Positions 23,335 through 34,317 of a DNA stretch of 64,000 bases are shown in pieces; position 1 is the stretch's first letter; every line of letters begins with the position of its first letter. The notes below the pieces were generated by a model. The model searched no databases. It saw only the letters and a program-made list of their open reading frames with translations, and was not told where the DNA came from. Made by a program: the position numbers and the translations under genes. The stretch lies in NCBI GenBank assembly GCA_021432635.1, contig MU270015.1:1039762-1103761 (forward strand), given 5' to 3'. This DNA comes from Thozetella sp. PMI_491. Taxonomy: Eukaryota; Ascomycota; Sordariomycetes; Chaetosphaeriales; Chaetosphaeriaceae.

Positions 23335-26251
23335 CTAAACACCCCGCCTCTTCATGGCCTTCTTGAAAATCCTCGCGAAATCGGCCATATGCTGCGTGTT
23401 CAGCATCTTCGCATGGATCCCTGGGCAGTCCCAGAACGTAGTCTCGGTGCGACTAAAGTCGGCCCACCGGCCTAGCTTGTTCTCGCGCCAATCCTGGCGC
23501 CCGTTGGCGGCGTACGTCGGCGGATCCGCCACAAACACATCAAGGGTCTCGACCAGGCCCACGGGCTCATATGTCTCCACGTTGACCCTAAAGTTCTCGG
23601 CAATGTCGCTGATTAGCTCCAGCTTGGCAACATCAATCGCCAGCGCCAGCGCGCGCTCCTTGTCCCCAATCTCCAAAATGTAGTTCATCGTGTCGGCCCG
23701 AGTGGGCATGGCGTGCAGCTTGGGCGTGATGTCTACCATGGTCTCCTCGTCGATCAGCTCGAGGAAGAAGGCAATATGCAGCAGGACGTCAACCCAGTTC
23801 AGCCCCTGGATGTAGTGCCTGATGTGCGGCGGGTAGTCAATGCTGGCGAGGAACTTGACCTCCTGTCCCTGCGACTCGAGCACCTTGCCGACCTCGTACG
23901 CGAGGGTCGAGCCCAGCGAGTAGCCGGCAATGGCGTAGGGCCCTTCGGGCTGCGTCTTGCGGATGTGCGCGGCGTAAGTGTCGGCCGTTTCCTGGATTGA
24001 GTGAAACAGACGCTCGTTGGGGTTGTAGCCACGCGTGCGGATGGCGTAGACTGGCCGCGTGGAGAAGTGGGCGGCCAGTGCAATGAAGACCAGAATGTCA
24101 CCCGACCCGGGGTGGATGCAGAAGAGCGGCGTTTTTGTGCCGTGCAGCTGCAGTGGGACGATAGGGTCATATTCGACAGGTTTTGAGAGCAGAGAGTCAA
24201 TGGCAGCAGAGATGGAGGCAATGGTGGTTCTGGGCGGGGTCAGCAGGGAACGAGATGAGGTATCTGTGGCTGTAGACTTACTCTGTGAGGAGAACCGAGA
24301 TGGGGATATCGATGGCAATATCGATCACCTTCTGAAGCATGGCCTTCAGGGTAATCAAGTTGAACGAATCTACGCCAAGCTCGAAGATGGACGCCTTCAT
24401 GCTGATATCGGCAGGCGACATCTTGAGCAGCTCAGCTAGAGTGGCCTGCACCGTCTTCTCGGTTGGTGTCTCAGCATCTTGCCAGATAGTGGCCCGGTGG
24501 CGAGCAAGCGCCGCAGCATCCTCGGCCTGGAACGAGGCGTACTCTCCCTTCTCAAAGGCGGCGCGGACCTTGGTCCGCGAGATCTTGCCGAGCGAGGTCT
24601 TCTCTAGCAGCTCCGTGGGCAGGGGGATCAGGTGGTCGGGCTTCTTGCCGCAGATGAGCGATACAGTCTTAGAAATAGCAGCTGCCGTCTCAAAGTGCAG
24701 GGCGTCGTCGTCGGCGGGGTAGTCGGGCGAGTAGACGACGCAGATATCTTCTGTCGCCGAGCCAGCCGCCCTGTGGGGGAACGCCACGGTGAAAGAAGGA
24801 ATGAGTCCGACAATGCCCTCCTCCTCGATCGCCGTCTCAATCTCAGTTGAGCTCCACTTGACACCGTTCACAATGATGGTGTCCTTGATGCGTCCTGTCA
24901 GGTTGAGGTTTCCTTGCTCGTCGATGTATGCCAAGTCTCCAGTTTCGAACCACCCGTCGGCGGTGAAAGCTGCCTGTGTAGCCTGCGGGTTGTTGAAGTA
25001 GTGGTCAAACAACACCGGGCCAAAGACTTGCAGATGGCCGGCCTCGCCGACGCTGGCCACACCCGTACCATCAATCTTCCCAATTCGCATCTCGAGGCCC
25101 GGGATGCAGGTGCCGAGGTTAGCGAATTCCAAGTTCCGTGCGAGGTCCTGGGAAGGGCAGGCCTTGGAGTAGATGGAACCCGCACACGTCTCGGTCATGC
25201 CGAATCCAGGGCGGATAACCTCCCCTTGAAGTCCAAAACGGCGAAGCTCCTGGGTCAGAGCATCGCATGTAGCGACCACGTTAGATTCACCGCCCGAGAT
25301 GAAGGCGCGGAAGTGAGAGAGATCCGCCTGGAAGGAAGGTCCGGCGGTGGTGAGGCTGTCGAGGACCTTGGTGAGGAAGAAGTTGGGCGCAAAAGTGTAG
25401 ACGACCTTGTGAGCGTCCAGCAGCTTCACAAATTTGAGAGGGTCCTTGAGCATCTCCGAGGTAGACACATGAACCTGATCGCTGCTCAGGCTCATGGCAT
25501 GGAGGTGGATCTCGGTCAAGCTGGCGACGTGGTCCAGCCCGATCCAGTTGAGGAAGACATCCCCCTGCTTGGTTCCATGATGCTCGCTCTTGCCCTTCAC
25601 GGCGGCAACCAGCTGGCCGTGGCGAAGCGGCACCGCCTTGGCATTTCCGGTTGATCCAGACGTGAGCATAAGCACGGCAGTTTCGTCTTTCCTCTTGGCA
25701 AGCGCCAGGGCCTCAGTGACCTCCTGGCCATCAGCAGGCGACAGAGACTCGATGGCATGTAGAGACAACTCCTCGACTCCCAGGAACTCTGGGACCAGCT
25801 TCTCTGTAGTGAGAACAATAGGCTGGTTCAGGAGGCCGTTGAGGTGAAGCAAGTGCTTCTTACGCTGGGCCGTGTCCGCGACAAAAGGGGTTGAGATAGC
25901 CGGCGTGAATCCCCCGAGCGTGCACGCCCAGAACCACACAATGTTCTCGTGCTGGGTGTTAAAGTGCAGCAGCACGATAGAGTCCTGCGAAATGCCGTTG
26001 ATGGCATACAAAAACCGGGCCTTCTCCTTGGCTTCCTCTAGCAGCTGGGCGTAAGAAAGCCGGAGCGGCACCGGCCCTTCCGTGTAGTAGGCGAGACCGG
26101 CATCGGCAGCGGCGGCCCGGGCCAAAAGCTGAGAGAGATTCTGAACGAGGCCAACTGGCGAGGCTTCAACGGAGATCTTGCTCGCCTTGGTGGAGACCCG
26201 CTCCAGCTGTGGCATCGACTCCGGCGAGTCTTCCAATTTGTGGGGCGCCAT
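23335..26251 (-). CDS. NRPS-like synthetase (A-T-TE), aryl-pyruvate activating type
   Basis: Two exons (26251-24282, 24229-23335; 52-bp intron) encode 954 residues with the order adenylation, thiolation, thioesterase and no condensation domain. A-domain cores: LTSGSTGNAKAVPL near 196-209, GFGMTETC, GWFETGDLAYID, LTGRIKDTIIVNG and LGKISRTKV with the catalytic Lys. The carrier domain has FELGVDSFNL with the phosphopantetheine Ser near 636. The thioesterase has HPGSGD, the nucleophile elbow GYSLGS near 760, a downstream IDYPP Asp and CPGIHAKML His. Known fungal enzymes with this architecture (TdiA, AtrA/InvA, MicA, BtyA-type) dimerise aryl-pyruvates into quinones, furanones or butenolides. The exact substrate and ring type cannot be read from sequence. 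No aminotransferase partner lies in the window. Confidence 0.92.
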
Positions 26252-28129
26252 GATGGTGACGAGGTATAGATTATGGTGAGAAGGGGGTCTCGATGAGTTG
26301 CGGTAGGGCAGTTGACTTTATCCACGGCCGATCATAAGTAAATATTATGTACCTACAGGCTACGTATGCTGCGGAGATTTGTCCCGGATCCTGCTTCGCA
26401 CCTCGGCTTCCCAAGACCTCCCAGCCTCTCGTCGTTTGTCCTCGCAGCGCTTTGTGCAGCCCTGTAACTGCCTGATACCAAGACGCACAATGCGGGCCTA
26501 TCCTCAGCCGATTCGCCCCGTCCGACAACCTCGACCAAACGCAAGCAGCGGCAAAGCGATGAGGATCTATCAGGTGGAGCGCAGTAGTATCGCTCATCCA
26601 TGACCATGCCGCTGATACACTCCCTCACCTGGCTCGCACTCTCCCAGACTTATGGGGAAACGTTGCAAAGTGGGGACGGGCGGCGGTCGAGTCGACTGGT
26701 GCGTCGGATAGTTAAACCAGGCTCAGACTGCGTGTGGAAGGAGGCTAGTCGCCCCTCTCGTATCGCTTATCTGGGCTGGGTGATCGCCCACGCCTTGGCC
26801 GTGTATGCCCTTTTTGGGAGTCAATCGACGGCGGCACGCACTATGTACTGTGCGAGGCGCAGTCTCCGCAGCTAGGTGCGAGCGAAAAACAAGGAGGCCC
26901 GACTATTACCTTAGGTGGTAAAGTTCCCATGTACAGTGTCAGGGTCTCGGGCGCAATACACAGTCACAGTATCCAGCATGGTGGCTTCCGGGCCGCCCAG
27001 GGACCCTAATGCCTAGCTCTGGCTATTTACCAGCAGGATCATTATGATTAAATAGCATCCAGCATCCCTTACTAGCCCTGGCGATCCAGCCTATCGCGCC
27101 AAGCGATGGCTAGTATATATACCGGCTATACATAGGTACCGTTGCCAGGGAACTCCTACGAGGTACTAGTCAAAACGACAAGTACCCTGGCCCTGGCCCG
27201 ACGGTGCCGAAGCGAACCGCTGCAAATACGCCGCATGGAGACGAATGCGGCAGCGGCTTCCCCCGCCTGGGAGGGGCCACGACCCCAGACTACCCACCTT
27301 TGGTAGGTAGTATTAGTATGAATTGCGCGCAGCGCTACAGGTCCAAAGTGCAAATGTCAGACCTGTCGGGTGGGTGGCGGGCGAGCTGCCGAAGTGCTTC
27401 CGTAGATCGCGGCCGTTAGTGACAGATTTGCACGAAACTAACCCCTGCGCTCAAATGCTCCGCACCAAACAAGGAGCTACTCCTTAGCTTGGCAATCTAG
27501 GTGAAAAGACCACACAGCGTCGCCGCACCGCAAATTGTTCCACAAAAGGATCGCACACCTTGTCAGCACCAGCGTTGGAGAGGCACAGGAGGGGAAAGTA
27601 ACCGTAGCGTAGCGTAGGCACTCCATACATGGGTACGTTACCTGCGATAGCGTGCCCACCTCCCCCTACCTTTCCTGCCTTTTCCTCTGCGACGTGCTGC
27701 ACAGGAATGTTTTACCAAGTTCAATGCAGTCTAGCACGCTCGGTGGCATAAGTCCACTATTTCCTTGACCTCCATAGACTGACTCACTGCAACATTGGCG
27801 CCGCACATTAACTGCGCGGTAAGCAGTAGCACTGTTCAGTGTCTTTCCCGACAACTGAAAAGTAAATTCTTGTGCTATAAGGATATCGGACGTAGATCAC
27901 CTTCCCCATCTAGTAGACACGTACCTTCAACTTATCCACATCGCTCTATGTCATTGGTGTTGTTTGGGCGACAGGTTCCACACGCAACTCCTGGTTGGCC
28001 TTCTCCGGTCCCGGTCTAGAGTTGAGGTCTCTGAAAGCCCTCGCCGTTATATTCATCATCTGCAGTCGAAAGGGCGAAAACTGCGAGTTGTACCTAACTC
28101 CCTGCGCCTCTCGTAACCCACCAGTCATA
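26252..28129. other. Large divergent promoter region of the cluster
   Basis: About 1.9 kb between the NRPS-like gene (leftward) and the GT32-like gene (rightward). Short frames are present but none looks like a protein. Several small GGTAG/CTACC-type inverted pairs occur (for example near 27290-27310) and one CGG-N2-CCG half-site pair near 27204. It probably carries shared control sites. Confidence 0.5.
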
Positions 28130-29329
28130 ATGGCCGCCCCGTACTCGCCTCCCGAGGGCCTCACCGTTATCCCCGGCCCGGACCCACGTACCGATGATGA
28201 AATCGTCTCTGTCCTAGCCACCCACCAGCCCGTGACAAGCGACAAGAATGTCTGGGCCTTTTGGCACTCCGGCTGGGAGGGTCTCCGGCCCTGGAGCCAA
28301 CGAAATGTCATCAACTGGGTGCGCCGACTAGGCCCGGAATGGACAGTGCGCGTGCTGGACGACGTCGCCGGTTCTGAAAACCACCTATCCAAATTCGTAC
28401 CCGATTCGTATTTCCCAGAGGCGTTCAATACCAGGACCATGGTAGGGCCGCCCCAGCATGTCTCGGATCTGCTAAGGCTGCCCCTGCTGTACATCCACGG
28501 TGGGGTCTGGATGGATGCAGGAATGACGCTCTTCCGGCACTTGGACGACATCTGCTGGCGCGCCATCGAGGATCCATCGAGCCCCTACGAGATGGCCGGG
28601 ATCCTAATGCCGCTGCGGCCCGAGCCAGGCACGATGCTGAACGGATTTATCGCGACCAAGAGAGGGAACGAGGTCGTAAAGCGCTGGCACGATGTCTACT
28701 GCAAGATGTGGGAGGGCAAGACCTCGGCGGAGGGATTCAGCAAGCATCCCCTCCTGGCACATCTCTCGCCGCTGGAGACACAGATCGACAAGTTGGGCTG
28801 CCCGCCCCTGCTCCTCCCTACCGAGGCGCTGGGAGACTACCTCGCGCACTTCTTGGCGTTCGAGCGGCTGCACCACCTCAAGGACCCGAGCGACGGGTTC
28901 GACGGCGCGGATTACCACGCCAACAAGATCTTGCTCCTCAGGGCTGAGGACCATCTATACTACGCGCAGCGAATCACAGGCTGGGACGGCCGCAAGCAGT
29001 ACAACATGCTTGCGACCAAGGTCTCCGCCGACCCGGTCACAACCGAGGGCTATGCCGAGGCCAAACTCTTTGTAGATAGCGTGCTGCAGAATAGCGTCAT
29101 GATGAAGCTCAGTCACGGGCCGCCCTGTGGCCTGGAGAACCTGGCGAGCATTTGGGACGAGGAGCAGCACAAGGATGACGACGTGGCCGAGGGTACCTTT
29201 GCTAGTTACCTGCGCTATGGCAGCGTGCACTGGCAGCAGTCGACGCCTATCACACCGGTGCGCCTGGAGAAATACACGCAAGTGTATACTGCTGGGGTTC
29301 TGGAGCCGATTACGCCTGAGAGCCAATAA
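28130..29329 (+). CDS. GT32/capsular-polysaccharide-synthesis-type glycosyltransferase
   Basis: An intronless gene of 399 residues, starting at the ATG before AAPYSPPEG. The recognisable core is KNVWAFWHSGW, LRLPLLYIHGGVWMDAGMTL and MLNGFIATKRGN, which match the DXD-sugar-transferase fold found in GT32 and in capsular polysaccharide synthesis proteins (PF05704 type). In this core the GGVWMD Asp replaces the full DxD. There is no signal peptide or membrane anchor, so a cytosolic enzyme acting on a small acceptor is more likely than a Golgi mannosyltransferase. It is the second glycosyltransferase in the cluster and faces away from the NRPS-like gene. An upstream in-frame extension has no good start. 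Confidence 0.8.
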   Translation: MAAPYSPPEGLTVIPGPDPRTDDEIVSVLATHQPVTSDKNVWAFWHSGWEGLRPWSQRNVINWVRRLGPEWTVRVLDDVAGSENHLSKFVPDSYFPEAFNTRTMVGPPQHVSDLLRLPLLYIHGGVWMDAGMTLFRHLDDICWRAIEDPSSPYEMAGILMPLRPEPGTMLNGFIATKRGNEVVKRWHDVYCKMWEGKTSAEGFSKHPLLAHLSPLETQIDKLGCPPLLLPTEALGDYLAHFLAFERLHHLKDPSDGFDGADYHANKILLLRAEDHLYYAQRITGWDGRKQYNMLATKVSADPVTTEGYAEAKLFVDSVLQNSVMMKLSHGPPCGLENLASIWDEEQHKDDDVAEGTFASYLRYGSVHWQQSTPITPVRLEKYTQVYTAGVLEPITPESQ

Positions 29330-30065
29330 CATCACCAGGTACTGTATCTATCACTAGGTAGCGATAAAAAAGGAGAAATTTTTTTTTTCTTTTGGCTTGC
29401 AATTGAGCGAGATCGGAGAGTTTTTGGGCTTCGTACATTTCTGGTCTGCGATCACAGCAAATCACATGCTGGGAACATGAAACTTGCACGGTGCGACATG
29501 CAGCTTCATCCTTCGATTGTGAGATGCAATTCTGCATGGCCCAGATCTAGGGTGATTAGACGCGGGTACATTTGCTAACCCGGGCGACGTCGTATCGAAC
29601 GCTGATAGCGGGCGCTGTCCCACTCTAAGATGGCAGCCAGCGACGGCGATTGATCGACTAGTCCGTCCTGCTAAGCCAAGGCAAAAGTCCGTATCGGGCC
29701 TCAATTTTTGTGCTAATGCTCACCGTGCGCCCAACGGATTCTGTCTAGCATGTAACGTTTCCCTGCATTTCAGTTTCGTCGGCGCTGTTTCGCCTATTAC
29801 TGCTGCAAGGTTATGCTCCTCGTGTGATCCCACCGATACCTAACCGTTAGAGAGTGGACCGATGCCTATTCACTAAGGCCAGTCTTCTTGGCCTTCTCCT
29901 GACGTAAAACCCCTGTTTGGCGCATACGGTCATTGACCACACAAAACAGAGGGAAATCAAATCGCTGGAGGGTAAGGAAAAGGTGGCGCACCAGGAACAA
30001 AAGAAAGAAAGAGAGAAGGAGAAAAAAAAATACAGCCAGTTCGTTGAACCTGGCGTACGTCTAAG
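29330..30065. other. Intergenic region
   Basis: A 736-bp gap holding the P450 promoter. A strongly purine-rich stretch at about 29995-30030 (AAAGAAAGAAAGAGAG and more) lies just upstream of the start codon, probably in the 5' leader. No gene is seen. Confidence 0.5.
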
Positions 30066-31867
30066 ATGGCGCCTTCGTTTAACCTCCTCGCGGCGATCCC
30101 GCAACCCTACCTCGTGCTCCCTGCCGTCTTCATCTTGCTCTGCGTCACGGCTTACACCAGGCTCTTCTCTCGTGAGCCCCTACACGCCAAAGCACCGCCC
30201 CTTACCCATGGCGTCTACCCCATCCTGGGTGCCACCAAGTTCTTTACACGCCGCTGGGAGTTTTTCCGCGATGCCGCCCGCGCGTCTCCGACTGGCAACT
30301 TCAGCTTCTTTGTCGGCCGGAAGCCGGTCGTTGGCCTGACCTCGGAAGCCTCGCGGCAGGTCTTTTTCGACAACCGCCACTTCGGGTTCGCGGAGGGCTA
30401 TGGCGGCCTTGCCGAGGGCTTCTCGGTGCTCTTTGGCCCCTCGGCCGAGGCGAGTAAGGCAGCAAAGAAGCTGCAGCAGCAGCTTGCGGACGCCGGAAAC
30501 GATGAGAAGAAGAAGCAGGAGGTCGAGGAGAAGATGGACTTTTCAAAGTTCTTCAACAGCCGCATGGTGCGCGTACTGAGGACCGACGCTATGCAGCGCA
30601 ACCTGCCTAAGCTGATTGGCGACGTGCGCGGCCGCCTCACGGATCTAGCCGCGGACATCCCGAACCAGGGCTTCAAGGACGAGGCCGTGGTGGATCCGTT
30701 TGACAACATCTTCAAGATTGCCTTCCAGCTCACCATCCGCTCGGTCGGATGCGGGGACATCGCGGATGATCTAGAGCTGATGAGCAAGATGATGCACTGG
30801 TACCACTTGGTAGACAGCCTGACGTCGCCGACGGCCGTCATGTATCCTTGGATTCCCACGTGGGGCATGATGAAGCGTACGGTTGCGGGCATGAACTTGT
30901 TCAGCATCGTGAAGAAGATTGGAGATGAGAGGCTCCGGACGGGCAAGCGGGGAGAGGATGCTATGCAAATCATGATGGACCAGGGCGATGATATGGGCCA
31001 CATTGTCGGGGTGAGTACTTTCCAGGCCACTGCTATTCACGGCCCTCAAGCGATAACAACGCGGGATTTACTGAAGCTGACGCCCCAATCTCCAGTTTGT
31101 TGTATCGGGTCTCTTGGCTGGCACCATCAACTCGGGCGTCAACGCATCGTGGATCCTCATCTTCCTCTCTCTCAACCCCAAGTGGATGACTAGGGTCCGC
31201 GCCGAAGTGCAGGCAGCCATCCGCTCGAGCGCCACTAACAAGGATCCCAAGGCCACAATGGTCGAGAAGCTAGCTTCGGTGCCGCTTGAGGCCTGGGAGA
31301 GCGAGTTTCCGACCATCGAGGTGTGTCTGCGGGAGTGCATCCGGCTCACGGCGACCGGGGCCACTTTCCGGCGCAACATCAGCGGCCAAGACATCCAGAT
31401 TGGCGACGAGGTCGTCCCCAAGGACGCGTATGTGGCTTATCCCTTCAACGACACGCACCAGAACCCCGACATCTATCCCGACCCGACCAAGTGGGACCCT
31501 GATCGTTACTCCGATGCGAGGGCCGAGGACAAGAAGAAGCAATATGCGTACCTCGGCTGGGGAGTCGGACGACACCCGTGCTGTAAGTTGTTGAAATTTG
31601 CCACCGATCCTCGAGCCTCTAGCTCCATGGCGGCAAGCTACATGTGCCAACAGGTTGATACTAACTGGACCATCAGTGGGCATGCGCTTTGCAAAGCTGG
31701 AGCAGTACCTCATCGTGGCCTTTTTCACCACCGTGTTCGACTACTTCGCCTGCGATGCTAAAGGGAACCCCATTACTACTCCTACCCCCATTGATCTGAA
31801 TGCCTTCTCGGCTCGCCGACCAGAGCCGAGGGTGTACTTAAGATACAAGTTGAGGGAGAAGATCTGA
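30066..31867 (+). CDS. Cytochrome P450 with Asn-type I-helix (CYP7/CYP8-like pattern)
   Basis: Three exons (30066-31010, 31096-31582, 31677-31867) encode 540 residues. There is an N-terminal membrane anchor (PYLVLPAVFILLCVTAY), an ExxR motif ECIR near residue 393, DPDRY near 455 and a haem loop GWGVGRHPCLGMRFA with the Cys ligand near 476, completed across the second intron. The I-helix reads LLAGTINSGVNASW. The usual acid-alcohol pair is missing, with Asn where Thr normally sits, as in CYP7/CYP8 enzymes and some P450 isomerases. A 25-residue Lys/Glu-rich insertion lies near 135-160. It is co-directional with the GT32-like gene, so it is likely the oxidising or rearranging enzyme of the cluster. 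Confidence 0.88.
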
Positions 31868-32715
31868 CGTAGCGAAGCGAGTAGACAAGGCCAGTGCCTA
31901 GCTACCTGTAACCAAACCTGCTAGCACTATACATAGTCTGCTCTTGGAGATTTGTGGATGCAGCTACCTTTGATATATCTAAGTTGCTAGATAAATGAAT
32001 TCTAGAGTGCGGCTCCGGGGCAGTGTCAGGCTTGGGCAAGATACCACCATCTAGTCGCGTCGAACAACTTAGCCTATAGCGTTAGGCTGTGAAGAATATA
32101 TAAAGACCTGATGGGCAAAAATGTCCCTATTGTTCAGTATTTCCTTTGAATGGAATGGTTGTTAAGTTCCGAGATACTATGCTACACTCCGAGATTTAAA
32201 CCCCAAATCGCTTACGGCGGTTGGTAGTACTTGTCCTTAGATACGTGATTATAACCCTCTCACTCTCGCAAGGTCTCCCTGGGATTCTGCTTGAAGAGCA
32301 CAGATACGAGAGTACGAGTCGTATTTTATACCGAAGGAACGGTCCTATTCTTTCTTATCCTCACTCTCTACTAATATCTCATACAGGACATTGGGAAACC
32401 ATAGCAGCTTAACCCAATTGACTGTGTCAGACGTTGACTAGTTATCGTTATAGAGATGGAAAGGGAGAACGGTATTCTCTATACATCGGCTCTTCGCCGA
32501 AAAGGGCTAGCTATAAGGGCGGTTAGCTAGCGGAGAGCCGGTGGCTCGTGCTGTGATGATCACGCAATCGGTCACGAAGGATGTTGGGCACATTTGGACC
32601 AAGTCCGAATGTAGAACGCCGGACTTGATTGTCTATCGCTATGCAGCCATCCAATTAGACCTACTCCTCTACCACTATATGATTTTTCCTCCGAAACCCT
32701 TGCTCTAAGTTGCGC
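31868..32715. other. Convergent intergenic region
   Basis: About 850 bp between the 3' ends of the P450 and the isochorismatase-like gene. No gene is seen. An imperfect inverted repeat with GGCTCT/AGAGCC ends spans about 32490-32540. Confidence 0.5.
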
Positions 32716-33447
32716 CTAATTATTCTTGTTTTCGAGAGACTCGATCCACTCCTCAACAGTGGTGACCTTTTCGAAGAACACAGGCCAAAGCAGCTTCTGC
32801 GACGTTTCTTTCTGCTCCGTCGTGAACCCCGCCGTAGCGTTCGTACTAACAACTGGGTTAGCAAAATGTTAGGTATGGTACCGATATACAGAAACTTACG
32901 TGATAGTCACGTCATAGCCTAGCTCGATGGCGGTGCGCGAAGTCAGCTCGAGGCATTGATTGCATGTCATACCGGCCGTCACGACCTTGGTAATGTTCCG
33001 TTGGTGGAGTTGATAGTCTAGATCAGTGTTTGCAAATGAACTGAGTAATTATTAGCAGAAGTGGCGGGGGGTCGGACGCAAGAATAACACTCACTTGGCA
33101 TTCCAGTGCTTCCCTACAACGATGTCTCCGTTGCTGAGGTCTGGTTCCAGTCCTTCGTACACCTTGGCGCCCCACGAACCCTCTTCGCAGACATGCTTAT
33201 TCTTGAGTATCTTGTGAAACGGACCCATGCGGCTCCAGGCGTCGAAGTTACCCTCCTTCCATTGCTGGTGTAGGCAGTAAAAAATGGGGATGTTGTGCGC
33301 CCTCGCGGCCTTGACCAGCGCCTTCATGTGCGCGATCGTATCCGTCGCCTCCAAGCTCTCGGCGCACAAATCGTACATCTTGCCGTCGGGGTGGATGTAG
33401 TCATTGTAAGGGTCAATGAGGAGAACCGCGGTATCTTTGAACGACAT
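32716..33447 (-). CDS. Isochorismatase-like cysteine hydrolase
   Basis: Three exons (33447-33095, 33040-32900, 32845-32716) encode 207 residues, normal for the family. The catalytic triad is visible: Asp in LLIDPYNDY near residue 12, Lys in VVGKHWNA near 114 and the nucleophilic Cys in the TAGMTCNQCLELTSRTA block near 145 (second Cys). These enzymes hydrolyse isochorismate, nicotinamide, N-carbamoyl compounds or similar amides and ethers; the substrate is not evident here. The last acceptor was set at GTTAG because the earlier CAG would run into a stop. It is divergent from the regulator-like gene at 34318 across 870 bp that contain a perfect palindrome. Confidence 0.85.
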
Positions 33448-33891
33448 TTTCTATGGGTAGTAGTGGAGTAGAGATCGGTGTAACAGTATATGCAATTGTT
33501 GTAGGTGTTATGGGTGTGATGAGATTGCAGATGAGACTGTTGATAAGGTAGAATATTGGAGTTCTGAATTGGTTGGATGATGATGTACAGATACAAGCAG
33601 GGTGTGGTGGGCAGCGGCAACAACTATATAGCTTGAATGCCCGACACCATTGCGGTTGCGATCTTTCTACATATGGCTACATATCCCTATCCTGTCCTAT
33701 CCTATCCAATAGATCATTTTTAATGTTCGTCTAGAGCTAGATTGCTAAGCCATCCATAGGTCTCCGGTGTGATTACTCGTATGGTAGTTCCAGCTGCTAC
33801 GATGGCTGTCGCACGAGATGCTCTCCTGAATAAGCTATTTGGGCTAAATTGAAATGGCGTCGAGGCGGGGGTCCCAAATTGGGTTTAGACT

Positions 33892-33917
33892 GCGGACCAG
33901 GGTGTACCCTGGTCCGC
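33892..33917. repeat. Perfect 12-bp inverted repeat (hairpin or operator-like)
   Basis: Arms GCGGACCAGGGT and ACCCTGGTCCGC are separated by only GT. CGG and CCG triplets lie one base from each end, 18 bp apart. It could be a regulator site, a hairpin, or the remnant of a transposon end. It lies about 445 bp upstream of the isochorismatase-like start and 400 bp upstream of the regulator-like start. Confidence 0.85.
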
Positions 33918-34060
33918 ATTTGCGACACTTCCTCCATGAATAAGCGTCAGAATATAAGGATATTCGTCTCCTACGTCGGCCAAAAGGCGGGCAGAAGAGC
34001 GGGCGGCACTGGGTTGAGGGGCGGAGAAGCCGTAGAAGCTCTGTCATTTGTCAGGACAGC

Positions 34061-34104
34061 GCTGCACGGCCGCTGCACGGCTGTTGCACGGCTGCTGCAC
34101 GGCT
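34061..34104. repeat. Four tandem copies of an 11-bp unit
   Basis: GCTGCACGGCT-like units are repeated four times with single-base changes (final C or T, and one GT for GC). The block is about 210 bp upstream of the regulator-like start codon. Confidence 0.8.
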
Positions 34105-34317
34105 CGAACCAACTCGAATCGCCAACTCCACTTCGATGCCCCGGCCAACGTCTGCCGGCGATTGCTACCAAGTACATATATCGCTTTGGCGCTCTCCATT
34201 GAGGTTAAATCTCGTTTGGGACAGATCTCTTTTGGGGAAAACCTTACTGCGCCTCGTTCTTATCCGAACGAAGCTGTCGCGTCCATCCCACCCACCGCTG
34301 AGACCGCTCACGTCGCG

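Larger units (their letters stand above)
33448..34317. other. Divergent intergenic region
   Basis: An 870-bp gap between the isochorismatase-like gene and the regulator-like gene. It has no coding frame of its own but carries the 26-bp palindrome and the 11-bp tandem repeat listed separately. Confidence 0.5.

Noticed and set aside
24914..25654. A 246-codon plus-strand frame inside the NRPS-like gene
   Set aside because: It is antisense to the A domain, has no family-like sequence and reflects the codon bias of the true gene.
27946..28566. A 206-codon minus-strand frame over the GT32-like gene
   Set aside because: Antisense to a clearly coding region and without recognisable motifs.
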